From Temnopleurus reevesii (lineage: Eukaryota > Echinodermata > Echinoidea > Temnopleuroida > Temnopleuridae): a stretch of DNA of 64,000 nucleotides. A program made the position numbers and the translations under genes. This document shows positions 47,601 through 49,578 of this stretch, in pieces. The stretch spans positions 42,228-106,227 of the forward strand of contig BQKZ01000678.1 of the NCBI GenBank assembly GCA_036244855.1, read 5' to 3'. The notes under the pieces are model-generated. The model was not told the DNA's origin. It did not search any database and saw nothing but the letters and a program-made list of their open reading frames with translations. Numbering within the stretch: the first letter of the stretch is position 1; every line of letters starts with the position of its first letter.

Positions 47601-49578
47601 ATTTTTTTTTTTACTTGTTGATCTGTTCTAAGCAGTCATCCAAATTCTTTTGTAAAATTAATCTTTTAATTTGTAATTAAAAAGTGTTTTTTTAAAGAAA
47701 TTATACATCTGATATTTCCCTAAAGTTGGTATAAGAAGGATTTTAAAATGCATGTCTTATTGCTCATATGTATGTGTGTGGACATTATAAATTTTGGAAG
47801 GAGCTAAATGTCTATCCAATAAGAAAAGCTTTATTATTCTTTGCTTACAAAGTCATCACTCAATTTTGGGGCAAGATTTGCCACTAACTGCTTTGTATGA
47901 GCCACAATTTTGGTATAATTTTTGCATGTGCTTCTGAAAAAAACTTCTTTGAGGTTTTGGCTCAATTAGCAATCAAACCTATATTGGTGCAAAATCCCTG
48001 CCAAAAGTATTAAATCTATTGACATTCAAGCATTCACAAACCAAAATATTCCCAGTCTTAAAATCATCTCTTCTGTGTGTCCACTCACAGCAAACCAAGA
48101 ATAAGACGCCCAACGAGAAGAAGAAGAAAAGCAGCAAATCCAAATCCAAATCCAAATCATCAGAGTCTGGTCCCAACACGCCCGTCATGGACGCAGCTAA
48201 CAGCCCCGCTGCAGCTTCCTCAGCCAAAGATGAGACGGACAAAGGGGAGAAGAAATCAGAGAAGAAATCTGAGAAGAAGTCAGAGAAGAAATCTGAAAAG
48301 AAGTCATCCAAGAAGCTTTCTTCATTGCCAAAGGAGTTCCAACCTTGCAAGTAAGTTGAATTTGTTTCTGGCAGTTATCAACCGTATTCCCCTTCACCCA
48401 GTGCAACCACTCCTAGGAATTTCCTATACATTTTCTTCAAGTCCAACACTTATTGATCATTTTAAACCACTGGATTTAAAAGAATTTGAAATAATTCCTG
48501 AAGAAAATCTCTTATCAATCAAGAAATAATTGTGTTCCACAATCATTTCATTGTCACAAATTTATGTATTTTCACAATTTTTTGTATTCCAGATTCAATC
48601 TGATATTTGTATAACCTCGTCAATGTTGAGTCAATGTCAATATTCTTCTGTTTATTAACAACTAGTAGACTAATGATTTTCTGGTATTGAAAGGCTTCTT
48701 AGATATTATTTTACTCTCTGATTGTGTCTTTGAACAGGCAAATCCTTTCAGAGATTGAGAAGGAGCATAGTTCATGGCCTTTCATGGCTCCAGTCAACAC
48801 CAAGCAGATCCCGTCGTATCGCAAGATCATCAAGCAACCTATGGACTTCAGTACCATCAAGACCAAGCTCAAGGATAAGAAGTAGGTTTGCTAGAAAATT
48901 TGTTTTGTGTTGGTTAAAATTAAAATGAAAATTTTAATCAGAACCAAAAAATTGCGCTGTTTTTACAAGCTGATCATCGTTCATTACATATACGTCAAAA
49001 AGGCCAATAAGGGTCACATCCCTGAAGAATGCTCGGAAGTAGCTCGAAATAAAGTTATTTTTCTTCTTATGATGGGGGATGGAAAAAATTGTTCCTTCAA
49101 CACTTTCAAGATCATTATTTATCTATCTTGTCAAGTTAATGGTGGCCCTTTCAGGCCCTTGAAGTGAAGATGTCTTTGCTTGTCAAACCATTGAAGAATA
49201 TGCTTTTAAGCTCTATATCTTCTTTCCCCAACGAAGGTGCTACAACACCCCTGGTAGGGTTTGGCACATCATTGAGATACCCCTTGATAGGGTTTGTGAA
49301 ACATTTGTGGCATTATTCTGAAGTTCCCAAACTCCTATGCCCGTTTTTTCTTTCATACATGTTGTATCTAATTTGTACTTTTGCGATTTAAACTTAATTT
49401 TCTACATCTTATTTCTTTTCACAGATACAAGACCTTGGATGAGTTCGCCTGCGATGCGCGTCTTGTTTTCGACAACTGCGAGACGTTCAACGAGGATGAA
49501 TCAGAAGTGGGCCGGGCCGGACACGCAATGCGCTCCTTCTTCGAGACCAGATGGCTGGAGCTAACCGAGATGTCATAA
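729..49578 (+). CDS. BAZ2B: BAZ2A/BAZ2B-like chromatin remodelling subunit (whole gene, 5'-partial, spliced)
   Basis: Member of the BAZ2 family (human BAZ2A/TIP5 and BAZ2B), nuclear proteins that pair with ISWI ATPases and read histone and DNA marks. Joining 30 exons in phase, using one copy of the duplicated five-exon block, gives 2175 visible residues with no internal stop. Approximate positions in that partial protein: AT-hook 60, coiled coil with PQDLS 240-361, TAM/MBD 495-585, charged coiled coil 590-825, DDT 825-890, WHIM1 945-1010, AT-hook near 1030, WHIM2 1115-1170, WHIM3-like 1597-1650, PHD 1942-1990, bromodomain 2080-2170. This domain order is diagnostic of BAZ2. Vertebrates have two paralogues, so the symbol marks the family, not strict orthology to 2B. 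The N-terminus is outside the window. The duplicated block 9013-24494 is probably an assembly problem. Confidence 0.95.
1043..1439 (+). other. Intron
   Basis: AT-rich intron with GTAAGT donor and a TCTCACAG acceptor. It holds a short CAA/CAACAA run near 1346-1372. No other feature seen. Confidence 0.7.
1440..1712 (+). CDS. BAZ2B: BAZ2 exon b: Ser/Asp-rich linker
   Basis: 91 codons, phase 0 in and out, donor GTAGGT. The product is rich in Ser, Asp and Glu (SLSDLEAG, SISDSESEDKEM), as in the acidic serine-rich linker that precedes the MBD of BAZ2 proteins and probably phosphorylated by acidophilic kinases (inference). No fold is expected. Both splice sites are strong and the frame is continuous with the exons either side. 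Confidence 0.85.
1713..2531 (+). other. Intron with a GC-richer patch
   Basis: The first 150 bases are G-rich (GGGAGG type). Positions about 2110-2260 are distinctly GC-richer than the surrounding intron and may be a decayed mobile element, but I found no clear terminal repeats. Acceptor TTCCTCCAG at 2531. Confidence 0.5.
2532..2627 (+). CDS. BAZ2B: BAZ2 exon c: Lys/Gln coiled coil
   Basis: 32 codons, phase 0 to 0, donor GTTGGT. Encodes TKKQLEAKKKALLQQQEQL and more Lys/Gln helix, the beginning of the coiled-coil region before the MBD. Good polypyrimidine tract and a clean frame. The next secure exon is 7 kb away (9643). Confidence 0.85.
2628..5399 (+). other. Long intron
   Basis: AT-rich, no convincing coding signal in either strand; the short open frames contain no recognisable domain. 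A (GTTT)n microsatellite lies at about 5149-5177. Confidence 0.6.
5149..5177. repeat. (GTTT)n microsatellite
   Basis: Six near-perfect GTTT units with one interruption (GTTC), visible directly in the sequence. Confidence 0.8.
5400..5435 (+). CDS. BAZ2B: Possible BAZ2 microexon (12 codons, acidic)
   Basis: A good acceptor (pyrimidine-rich, CTGTCAG) is followed by 36 nt encoding DGEEGSDSETSE, then GTGATT. It is phase 0 at both ends, so including or skipping it keeps the BAZ2 frame, and the acidic Ser-rich composition suits the neighbouring exon b. The donor lacks G at +5 and is weak, so this may be a cassette exon or chance. Confidence 0.4.
5436..9642 (+). other. Long intron with retroelement tail and start of duplicated block
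   Basis: AT-rich intron. About 7470-7557 resembles the 3' end of a non-LTR retrotransposon, ending in (GAAT)n. A C13 run sits near 9187. From 9013 onward the sequence is repeated at 16580 (copy A of the large duplication). Otherwise nothing supported. Confidence 0.6.
7470..7557 (+). mobile_element. Probable 3' tail of a non-LTR retrotransposon
   Basis: A TTGTAATTGTAATTG stretch, then a TTGTCCTGGCTGCGATGAAA segment, then a (GAAT)n terminal microsatellite. That layout is typical of CR1/L2/RTE-like 3' ends. Only a short fragment; no ORF. Confidence 0.4.
9643..10008 (+). CDS. BAZ2B: BAZ2 exon d (copy A): Gln/Arg coiled coil with PQDLS
   Basis: 122 codons, phase 0 to 0, donor GTACGT. A long Glu/Gln/Arg helix (EQQARDQQVHEEEQRRR) continues the coiled coil, then an Ala-rich run of seven residues and the segment DLLDQPQDLSVNSS. 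PQDLS (9931-9945) fits the PxDLS consensus by which transcription factors recruit the co-repressor CtBP; that function is inference. The C-terminal RSKERKKR is basic. Copy B (17584-17949) encodes the identical protein despite 12 nucleotide differences. Confidence 0.9.
10009..11523 (+). other. Intron (copy A)
   Basis: AT-rich intron without supported features; a GATCGCTTCAAAGATTG region has a short tandem TTTCAAAGATTG duplication near 10280-10310. Repeated in copy B at 17950-19446. Confidence 0.6.
11524..11746 (+). CDS. BAZ2B: BAZ2 exon e (copy A)
   Basis: 74 codons plus one base (phase 0 in, phase 1 out; donor GTAGGT). Encodes KKLAAIINNLAQSTS followed by a Ser/Gly/Asp-rich linker ending NGMDDGEYRG. 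No known fold; this is the low-complexity linker before the TAM/MBD. Copy B has one amino-acid change (Ser to Ala in AVAHSNAA). Confidence 0.85.
11747..13116 (+). other. Intron (copy A) with relic exon
   Basis: About 12405-12540 contains a diverged direct repeat of roughly 60 bases (two copies of TTTGTTTTGTTTGC...TAAGAAGAAA). About 12535-12740 is GC-richer, with an unsupported 65-codon frame. About 12915-13085 looks like a decayed copy of the following exon. Confidence 0.5.
12915..13085 (+). pseudogene. Possible relic duplicate of the 13117 exon
   Basis: Blocks GTCTGC, GATCTGGAT, AGTAGCAA, AGTCAATGA, GTACACC and ATCAGG occur here in the same order as in the exon starting at 13117, with other positions diverged and the frame lost. 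It is repeated in copy B near 20838-21008. Alignment was by eye and could be partly chance. Confidence 0.35.
13117..13281 (+). CDS. BAZ2B: BAZ2 exon f (copy A)
   Basis: 165 nt, phase 1 in and out, donor GTAAGT. Encodes SSVSANSDLDEDRDCNSS, an acidic Ser/Asn-rich stretch, then STPVPIRMTLKRPSDMVPL. It lies immediately N-terminal to the TAM/MBD exon. Copy B differs by two conservative replacements (Glu to Asp, Leu to Phe). The phase 1 acceptor joins exon e and exon g correctly. Confidence 0.85.
13282..14430 (+). other. Intron (copy A) with inverted segment
   Basis: Bases about 13310-13487 are the reverse complement (diverged) of copy B 21233-21466 and carry a tRNA-Leu-complement-like motif at 13411-13433. 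The next 250 bases are also poorly conserved between copies. After 13760 the copies become nearly identical again. Ends in a TAGCAG tandem acceptor. Confidence 0.6.
13310..13487 (-). repeat. Intron segment inverted relative to copy B
   Basis: Reading the minus strand here gives the same order of blocks as plus-strand 21233-21466: AATTCTTTGG-like, TGGTGGCA.CGGTGGGAT, ACAAAACTTGTAAAA-like, then CATGTTTTCAT.ATCACTGATAT. Flanks on both sides are collinear and same-sense with copy B. Confidence 0.7.
14431..14717 (+). CDS. BAZ2B: BAZ2 exon g (copy A): TAM/MBD domain
   Basis: Encodes almost the entire methyl-CpG-binding-like TAM domain of BAZ2 proteins: basic KRKRLRVTDER, then WPLANGWRRQT, GDVIYYAPCGKKLRTYPEV and the helical VRYIERRGITNVAREHFSYS. 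The YYAPCGKKLR core is the most conserved MBD signature. In TIP5 this domain binds RNA/DNA, not specifically methyl-CpG, so methyl binding is not assured. Phase 1 in, phase 0 out, donor GTAAGA. The acceptor is TAGCAG, so the exon may start at 14431 or 14434. Copy B encodes the same domain. Confidence 0.95.
14718..15063 (+). other. Intron (copy A)
   Basis: AT-rich intron with no feature beyond its splice sites; the acceptor is TCAATGAAG after a TTTTTCTATTTG tract. Confidence 0.6.
15064..15235 (+). CDS. BAZ2B: BAZ2 exon h (copy A): end of TAM, start of charged coiled coil
   Basis: 57 codons plus one base (phase 0 in, phase 1 out; donor GTAAGA). Encodes GIIFEKLSEDELYDRMHYGH, then an Arg/Ala/Glu helix (RRIAQELARRANEAKERRR), the beginning of the long coiled coil that follows the MBD in BAZ2 proteins. 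Because it leaves in phase 1 it matches 25680 (and the 13117/21040 exon type), but not the phase 0 exon at 17584. Confidence 0.9.
15236..16578 (+). other. Intron part (copy A) up to the N junction
   Basis: Contains an inverted-repeat element at 15393-15542; the remainder shows nothing. Ends abruptly at the single N (16579). Confidence 0.6.
15393..15542. mobile_element. MITE-like inverted-repeat element (copy A)
   Basis: Ends TGTGTTTCA..GCTGTG.GTAGATC and GATCTATTCACAGCTTTATGAAACACA are imperfect inverted repeats enclosing a GC-richer core. Non-coding. The same element is in copy B at 23305-23454. Confidence 0.5.
16579..16579. other. Single N at the junction of the two copies
   Basis: One ambiguous base separates the end of copy A (ACTACTCA) from the start of copy B (AATAGATACACTG, equal to 9013 onward). 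A one-base gap placed exactly at a duplication junction is what a scaffolder leaves between two overlapping contigs that were not merged. Confidence 0.9.
16580..17583 (+). other. Intron part (copy B)
   Basis: Holds the 300-bp MITE at 16674-16973 and a CT-rich stretch near 17165-17225 absent from copy A. Bases 17240-17520 are strongly diverged from copy A. Ends in TTGATCAG. Confidence 0.6.
16674..16973. mobile_element. 300-bp MITE with 44-bp terminal inverted repeats, copy B only
   Basis: The termini begin GGCCCGTATTCCGATAGC and pair over about 44 bp with one mismatch. Flanking ATT (16671-16673 and 16974-16976) is a 3-bp target-site duplication: copy A has the empty site AGATTGTGTT at the equivalent place. 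No coding capacity, so it needs a transposase in trans. Superfamily not assigned. Confidence 0.9.
17584..17949 (+). CDS. BAZ2B: BAZ2 exon d (copy B): coiled coil with PQDLS
   Basis: Same 122 residues as 9643-10008; the 12 nucleotide differences are all synonymous. PQDLS is at 17872-17886. Phase 0 to 0, donor GTACGT. If spliced directly after exon h of copy A (phase 1), the frame would run into TGA within eleven codons, so the two copies are not usable in series. Confidence 0.85.
17950..19446 (+). other. Intron (copy B)
   Basis: Close match to 10009-11523 with small indels; no other feature seen. Confidence 0.6.
19447..19669 (+). CDS. BAZ2B: BAZ2 exon e (copy B)
   Basis: Copy of 11524-11746: 223 nt, phase 0 in, phase 1 out, donor GTAGGT. 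One amino-acid difference (Ala in AVAHANAA) and three synonymous changes. Low-complexity linker. Confidence 0.8.
19670..21039 (+). other. Intron (copy B)
   Basis: Nearly identical to 11747-13116, including the short direct repeat, the GC-richer patch and the possible exon relic (about 20838-21008). Confidence 0.6.
21040..21204 (+). CDS. BAZ2B: BAZ2 exon f (copy B)
   Basis: Copy of 13117-13281, phase 1 to 1, donor GTAAGT, with Glu to Asp and Leu to Phe replacements. Acidic Ser-rich segment before the MBD. Confidence 0.8.
21205..22337 (+). other. Intron (copy B) with inverted segment
   Basis: 21233-21466 is in opposite orientation to copy A 13310-13487 and includes TGGTGGCAGCGGTGGGATTC at 21291-21310. 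Bases 21470-21660 are poorly alignable with copy A; beyond that identity is high. Confidence 0.6.
21233..21466 (+). repeat. Intron segment inverted relative to copy A, with tRNA-Leu-complement motif
   Basis: The counterpart of 13310-13487. TGGTGGCAGCGGTGGGATTC is the complement of a tRNA-Leu 3' end including the post-transcriptional CCA (from knowledge of metazoan tRNA-Leu), as in a retroelement primer-binding site. Confidence 0.6.
22338..22624 (+). CDS. BAZ2B: BAZ2 exon g (copy B): TAM/MBD domain
   Basis: Same TAM/MBD protein as 14431-14717; three synonymous differences near the 3' end. Phase 1 in, phase 0 out, donor GTAAGA, and the same TAGCAG tandem acceptor (start 22338 or 22341). Confidence 0.9.
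22625..22975 (+). other. Intron (copy B)
   Basis: Equivalent of 14718-15063; AT-rich, nothing else seen. Confidence 0.6.
22976..23147 (+). CDS. BAZ2B: BAZ2 exon h (copy B)
   Basis: Same protein as 15064-15235 (one synonymous change). Phase 1 out, matching the phase 1 acceptor at 25680, so copy B is contiguous with the downstream gene without crossing the N. Confidence 0.88.
23148..25679 (+). other. Intron
   Basis: Copy B continues to 24494, including the inverted-repeat element at 23305-23454. After 24494 the sequence is unique, AT-rich, and shows nothing else. Confidence 0.6.
23305..23454. mobile_element. MITE-like inverted-repeat element (copy B)
   Basis: Copy B equivalent of 15393-15542, with the same imperfect TGTGTTTCA/TGAAACACA termini. 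Confidence 0.5.
25680..25772 (+). CDS. BAZ2B: BAZ2 exon i: coiled coil
   Basis: 93 nt, phase 1 in and out, acceptor AATGGCAG, donor GTAAGT. Encodes MARRVNEAKMRRKLERQNQQ and DEIRQSRRRQ, continuing the Arg/Lys/Glu helix of exon h. First exon downstream of the duplicated block. Confidence 0.85.
25773..29419 (+). other. Long intron with tRNA-motif tandem repeat
   Basis: AT-rich. Small open frames at 26.5-27.3 kb on both strands look random. 28680-29405 is a decayed tandem array carrying a GGTGGCAGCAGTGGGAT motif. The rest shows nothing. Confidence 0.6.
28680..29405 (+). repeat. Decayed tandem array with tRNA-Leu-complement motif
   Basis: About five to six units of roughly 100-140 bp. Recurrent blocks: TGGTGGCAGCAGTGGGAT (28800, 29134, 29247; degenerate near 29000 and 29358), ATGCCATCGRAATG, CAATAAATT, TTGTTGGATC, and CATAAAACCCCAAACTTA. 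The motif complements a tRNA-Leu 3' end including CCA. Further single copies are at 21291, 38331 and, inverted, 13411-13433. Confidence 0.7.
29420..29547 (+). CDS. BAZ2B: BAZ2 exon j: coiled coil
   Basis: Phase 1 in, phase 0 out, donor GTATGC. Encodes LQLAEEKRREKEQRLFMRQQ and KIARLQQMRLEREVRTQQLIE. This closely follows the corresponding helix in vertebrate BAZ2B (EEKR..KEQ, I.RIQQ.R.E.E.R.QQ..E), so this is a secure family match. Confidence 0.92.
29548..31832 (+). other. Intron with polypyrimidine tract
   Basis: 29560-29930 is a CT-rich low-complexity tract (CTCTCC, TTCCTC) generating spurious Ser/Leu/Pro frames. The remainder is AT-rich with nothing supported. Confidence 0.6.
29560..29930. 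repeat. Polypyrimidine low-complexity tract
   Basis: Over 300 bases with very few purines on the plus strand, just after the exon j donor. It encodes no real protein and may form unusual DNA structure. Confidence 0.7.
31833..31898 (+). CDS. BAZ2B: BAZ2 exon k: coiled coil
   Basis: 22 codons, phase 0 to 0, acceptor ACTACCAG, donor GTTGGT. Encodes DRRKRKEMEASQKTMETIRR, the counterpart of the Lys/Glu-rich helix in BAZ2B. Confidence 0.85.
31899..32453 (+). other. Intron
   Basis: AT-rich; a short GATAATGATGATAAG-like run near 32335-32380. Nothing else. Confidence 0.6.
32454..32498 (+). CDS. BAZ2B: BAZ2 exon l: coiled-coil microexon
   Basis: 15 codons, phase 0 to 0, encoding EREMKRQHAVLQKHQ. The vertebrate counterpart is KEMRRQQAVLLKHQ, an unmistakable match. 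Acceptor TTATTGTAG, donor GTCAGT. Confidence 0.92.
32499..33733 (+). other. Intron
   Basis: AT-rich; no feature recognised apart from the splice sites. Confidence 0.6.
33734..33799 (+). CDS. BAZ2B: BAZ2 exon m: coiled coil
   Basis: 22 codons, phase 0 to 0, encoding ERERRKQHMLLVRALEARKK plus AE, matching the ERERRRQHMMLMKAMEARKK segment of vertebrate BAZ2B. Donor GTAAAT. Confidence 0.93.
33800..34345 (+). other. Intron
   Basis: Starts with a (TTTG)n run at 33806-33825; otherwise AT-rich with nothing supported. Confidence 0.6.
34346..34489 (+). CDS. BAZ2B: BAZ2 exon n: coiled coil into DDT
   Basis: 48 codons, phase 0 to 0, donor GTAAGT. Encodes EKEREKQAKKTEKYNRRERR, then MQQRILERDMAREIKKPVED and MKLVPEAP. 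The KKPxEDMxL segment is conserved in BAZ2 immediately before the DDT domain. The 3' two-thirds, with donor, is repeated four more times downstream (34560-35235). Confidence 0.93.
34490..35767 (+). other. Intron with exon-tail tandem array and purine-rich tract
   Basis: 34490-35235 holds four relic copies of the exon n tail separated by GGGAGG/AGAGAG spacers. 35240-35530 is purine-rich low complexity. The long minus-strand frames across it are Ser/Pro/Leu artefacts. Confidence 0.8.
34560..35235 (+). repeat. Four relic copies of the exon n tail
   Basis: Units end at 34655, 34820, 35013 and 35224, each followed by the same GTAAGTT donor as the true exon end at 34489; spacing 166, 165, 193 and 211 bp. 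Unit 2 has an in-frame TAG, unit 4 an in-frame TGA, and unit 5 one extra G. Unit 5 is almost identical to the real exon over its last 85 bases, whereas units 2-4 are diverged. None has a good acceptor in the right phase, so they look non-functional. Confidence 0.85.
35768..35879 (+). CDS. BAZ2B: BAZ2 exon o: DDT domain, first part
   Basis: Phase 0 in, phase 1 out, donor GTATGT. Encodes ALPELDRVKGMTVCGAAFAD and CLMVIEFLHTFGDALTL. The FADCLMVIEFLHTFG helix is the DDT signature (vertebrate FSDCLMVVQFLRNFG). In ISWI-partner proteins, DDT together with the WHIM motifs contacts the ATPase and linker DNA. Confidence 0.95.
35880..36413 (+). other. Intron
   Basis: AT-rich, with a diverged direct repeat: AAGATAAAT..CTA..TATGTAATGGATATAAT occurs near 36268-36306 and again near 36336-36373. 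Nothing else. Confidence 0.6.
36414..36562 (+). CDS. BAZ2B: BAZ2 exon p: DDT domain, second part
   Basis: Phase 1 in, phase 0 out, donor GTATGT. Encodes DEDDIPTMSVLQASLLNEEE and a helix ending NSAMEDPGLPDDDKTPD. Corresponds to the VPNLSVLQEGLL and VRLL..A..DPGL segments of vertebrate BAZ2. Confidence 0.95.
36563..36922 (+). other. Intron
   Basis: AT-rich intron with nothing recognisable; acceptor TTCCTTACAG. Confidence 0.6.
36923..37030 (+). CDS. BAZ2B: BAZ2 exon q: DDT to WHIM1
   Basis: 36 codons, phase 0 to 0, donor GTGAGT. Encodes AMTAGGQRLLEIDVTQENLS and EVLACYLKAMKGPNDE; the counterpart in BAZ2B is LLNVGVNRDNVSEILQIFMEA. Confidence 0.92.
37031..37786 (+). other. Intron with MITE fragment
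   Basis: 37105-37252 belongs to the GGGGGTGTTGTTCAA MITE family. 37364-37684 is an unsupported 106-codon frame with no recognisable domain. Confidence 0.6.
37105..37252 (+). mobile_element. MITE of the GGGGTGTTGTTCAA family
   Basis: Contains TTGCAGTTGATCGGAATGCC, ATGAAAATG.(T)GTGTTACA, TTGCAGTTGATTTGC and the terminus GCAACTTTTGAGCAATACCCCC-like end. The same arrangement occurs at 58902-59045, and the terminus at 55077-55197. Confidence 0.65.
37787..37971 (+). CDS. BAZ2B: BAZ2 exon r: WHIM1 motif
   Basis: Phase 0 in, phase 2 out, donor GTAAGT. Encodes LAIKLQTVPFLALNPSHKAS, ILGYLVNQLVCSDRVVACID and SMENLSNLRRDKWVVEGKIR. This WHIM1 block (NPSHKASILGYLVNQL, NLRRDKWVVEGK) is highly conserved in BAZ2 and related remodellers, where it forms part of the ISWI/linker DNA interface. 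Confidence 0.96.
37972..38749 (+). other. Intron
   Basis: Carries one TGGTGGCAGCAGTGGGATTT motif at 38331-38350 in a longer degenerate repeat to about 38530 (a second GGGAGCAGTGTGGGAT at 38447). No coding signal. Confidence 0.6.
38750..39065 (+). CDS. BAZ2B: BAZ2 exon s: AT-hook and acidic linker
   Basis: Phase 2 in (one base completes AAA), phase 0 out, donor GTAGGA. Encodes LRIQQEKKFGKLTESAKRKR, then GRPPYKKPGD: an AT-hook with core RGRP. It continues with a long acidic stretch (EKDLEDGPEKDDGEEDGENA) and ends KKIEKLSK, the start of the WHIM2 helix. The order matches the KLRI ... KQIEKLSK interval of vertebrate BAZ2B. Confidence 0.93.
39066..39513 (+). other. Intron with pogo-like MITE
   Basis: Contains a 177-bp inverted-repeat element at 39140-39316; the rest is AT-rich with nothing else. 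Confidence 0.65.
39140..39316. mobile_element. Pogo/Tc1-like MITE with TA target site
   Basis: Termini CARTGGAAACTCWGTACAA are inverted, and TA dinucleotides flank both ends (39138-39139, 39317-39318). CAGTGGAAACTC-type ends are characteristic of pogo/Tigger-like elements. Non-coding. Confidence 0.7.
39514..40951 (+). CDS. BAZ2B: BAZ2 exon t: WHIM2 plus long acidic linker
   Basis: The largest exon, 1438 nt, phase 0 in, phase 1 out, donor GTAAGT. It opens with QHGQFRNKIFEASHDLRAMS and FGMDRYKRRYWVLPHSGGVL, the WHIM2 motif, almost as in vertebrates. The following ~350 residues are Glu/Ser-rich and disordered, with four I-K-x-E sites (39733, 39778, 39802, 40834) that fit the SUMO consensus, an AMDLSDK and a PEDLSK segment (40063-40077) resembling CtBP docking motifs, and later NTWFSILPRLPCDENSLTKS, matching WFSLLPRTPCDD.SLT of BAZ2B. 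It ends in an Ala/Met/Pro-rich stretch. Confidence 0.96.
40952..41326 (+). other. Intron
   Basis: AT-rich; nothing seen beyond the GTAAGT donor and TTTTTTTTAG acceptor. Confidence 0.6.
41327..41485 (+). CDS. BAZ2B: BAZ2 exon u: WHIM3-like block
   Basis: Phase 1 in and out, donor GTAAGT. Encodes SLQHGWWYISDPEKMSEITR and KLYPRGFRERALQKSLQKYT. The GWW.I.DPE..... LHLRGIREKALQK.IQK segment is conserved in both human BAZ2 paralogues. An internal CAG seven bases into the exon is out of frame as an acceptor, so 41327 is the start. Confidence 0.94.
41500..41610. repeat. (GAT)n trinucleotide microsatellite
   Basis: About 30 GAT/ATG units with two interruptions (41519-41538 and 41600). A second short (GAT) run lies at 41646-41665. 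Produces spurious poly-Met and poly-His frames. Confidence 0.95.
41900..42010 (+). pseudogene. Relic half-duplicate of exon v
   Basis: After TCATAG it encodes KILKNTNLKEEAEMDLTPSH then SLDKELAFNI in an open frame, aligned without gaps to KMPENPNVKEGGYVESDPSH then SWDEELAFNI of exon v (42085-42248). The acceptor and phase are retained, but the second half of the exon and its donor are missing, so it is probably not used. Confidence 0.7.
42085..42248 (+). CDS. BAZ2B: BAZ2 exon v
   Basis: Phase 1 in, phase 0 out, donor GTGAGA. Encodes LKMPENPNVKEGGYVESDPS and an acidic helix ending EAMEEKLTQGFMQTK. It falls where vertebrate BAZ2B has the VEEQAMEMDLSVLQQVEDLERRV helix. Frame continuous on both sides. 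Confidence 0.88.
42249..42586 (+). other. Intron
   Basis: AT-rich with nothing recognised. Confidence 0.6.
42587..42747 (+). CDS. BAZ2B: BAZ2 exon w
   Basis: Phase 0 in, phase 2 out, donor GTAAGT. Encodes GWILPDRATESPELVSCQAA, then NIDLVDFAIQRLQSFERAVE and RRYLRPPLG. The GWM.PEPASE start and the LDIAVTRLADLERNIERR helix of vertebrate BAZ2B align here. Confidence 0.92.
42748..43165 (+). other. Intron
   Basis: AT-rich with nothing recognised; acceptor TCTGAACAG. Confidence 0.6.
43166..43201 (+). CDS. BAZ2B: BAZ2 microexon x (36 nt)
   Basis: Phase 2 in and out, acceptor CTGAACAG, donor GTAAAT. Encodes DHTTFSVDAAI plus split Arg codons. Its 36-nt length means skipping it keeps the frame, since exons w and y also join in phase 2. 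Supported by good splice sites rather than by a known domain. Confidence 0.65.
43202..44234 (+). other. Intron with inverted-repeat transposon
   Basis: 43526-43795 is an element with 35-bp terminal inverted repeats. 43800-44230 shows nothing supported. Confidence 0.65.
43526..43795. mobile_element. 270-bp element with 35-bp terminal inverted repeats
   Basis: The left end GTTGATCATTGGGCCATAG continues through ATGTGGGACAATGTGT, and the right end is its inverted copy with three mismatches. The interior has no recognisable gene. Probable MITE. Confidence 0.8.
44235..44757 (+). CDS. BAZ2B: BAZ2 exon y: charged insert and pre-PHD helix
   Basis: 523 nt, phase 2 in, phase 0 out, donor GTAAGT. Starts with a Lys/Glu/Arg helix (KEEKKKERERKERERQERDR), then about 90 acidic residues rich in Asp and Gly, and ends with RGMSRWRRAVADCSSASQLY and a helix DRCIAWDKSIMKA. 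The last part matches WRRALSEARSAAQVALCIQQ ... IAWEKSIMK of BAZ2B, directly before the PHD. The charged first part seems to be an insertion relative to vertebrates. Confidence 0.94.
44758..45947 (+). other. Intron
   Basis: AT-rich. The final 40 bases (CCTCCCTCTCCCCCTCC) form a strong polypyrimidine tract for the PHD acceptor. Short ORFs inside are unsupported. Confidence 0.6.
45948..46094 (+). CDS. BAZ2B: BAZ2 exon z: PHD finger
   Basis: 49 codons, phase 0 to 0, donor GTAGAA. Encodes a complete C4HC3 PHD finger: CKVC, then CDWC eleven residues on, His in RGYH, Cys in MYC, and FCDNC. Spacing Cx2Cx11Cx2Cx4Hx2Cx14Cx2C is canonical. In BAZ2A/B this finger recognises the unmodified H3 N-terminus; the acidic residues that contact it are present around CDEAKLLLCDWCD. 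Binding is inferred from the family. Confidence 0.97.
46095..48090 (+). other. Intron with MITE
   Basis: 46722-46870 is an inverted-repeat element. A 136-codon frame at 46788-47198 overlaps it and has hydrophobic low-complexity composition without recognisable domain. The rest is AT-rich. Confidence 0.6.
46722..46870. mobile_element. MITE with TCGTTGCATAAA termini
   Basis: TTTCGTTGCATAAA and TTTTATGCAACGAGA form the outer inverted repeat; GCCATTTATG and CATAAATGGC form a second inner pair. About 150 bp, non-coding. Confidence 0.65.
48091..48350 (+). CDS. BAZ2B: BAZ2 exon aa: Lys/Ser linker
   Basis: Phase 0 in, phase 2 out, donor GTAAGT. Encodes KNKTPNEKKKKSSKSKSKSK, a short Ser/Pro/Ala stretch and five EKKS-type repeats (48247-48306), then LSSLPKEFQPCK. 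It is the basic linker between PHD and bromodomain; the last residues begin the bromodomain Z helix. Confidence 0.92.
48351..48737 (+). other. Intron
   Basis: AT-rich, no feature beyond splice sites. Confidence 0.6.
48738..48881 (+). CDS. BAZ2B: BAZ2 exon ab: bromodomain, first half
   Basis: Phase 2 in and out, donor GTAGGT. Encodes QILSEIEKEHSSWPFMAPVN, then IPSYRKIIKQPMDFSTIKTK. The WPF shelf of the acetyl-lysine pocket and the PMDFSTI segment of the ZA loop are intact. Confidence 0.97.
48882..49424 (+). other. Intron
   Basis: AT-rich with nothing supported; acceptor TTCTTTTCACAG. Confidence 0.6.
49425..49578 (+). CDS. BAZ2B: BAZ2 last coding exon: bromodomain, second half, stop
   Basis: Phase 2 in; 50 codons and TAA at 49576-49578. 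Encodes YKTLDEFACDARLVFDNCET, then FNEDESEVGRAGHAMRSFFE and TRWLELTEMS. The Asn of the TFN motif is the acetyl-lysine-anchoring residue. As in human BAZ2A/B the protein ends shortly after the bromodomain, so the C-terminus is complete. Confidence 0.97.

Noticed and set aside
48077..48529. 150-codon Arg/Asn/Pro frame
   Set aside because: Shadow of the Lys/Ser linker exon in another frame.
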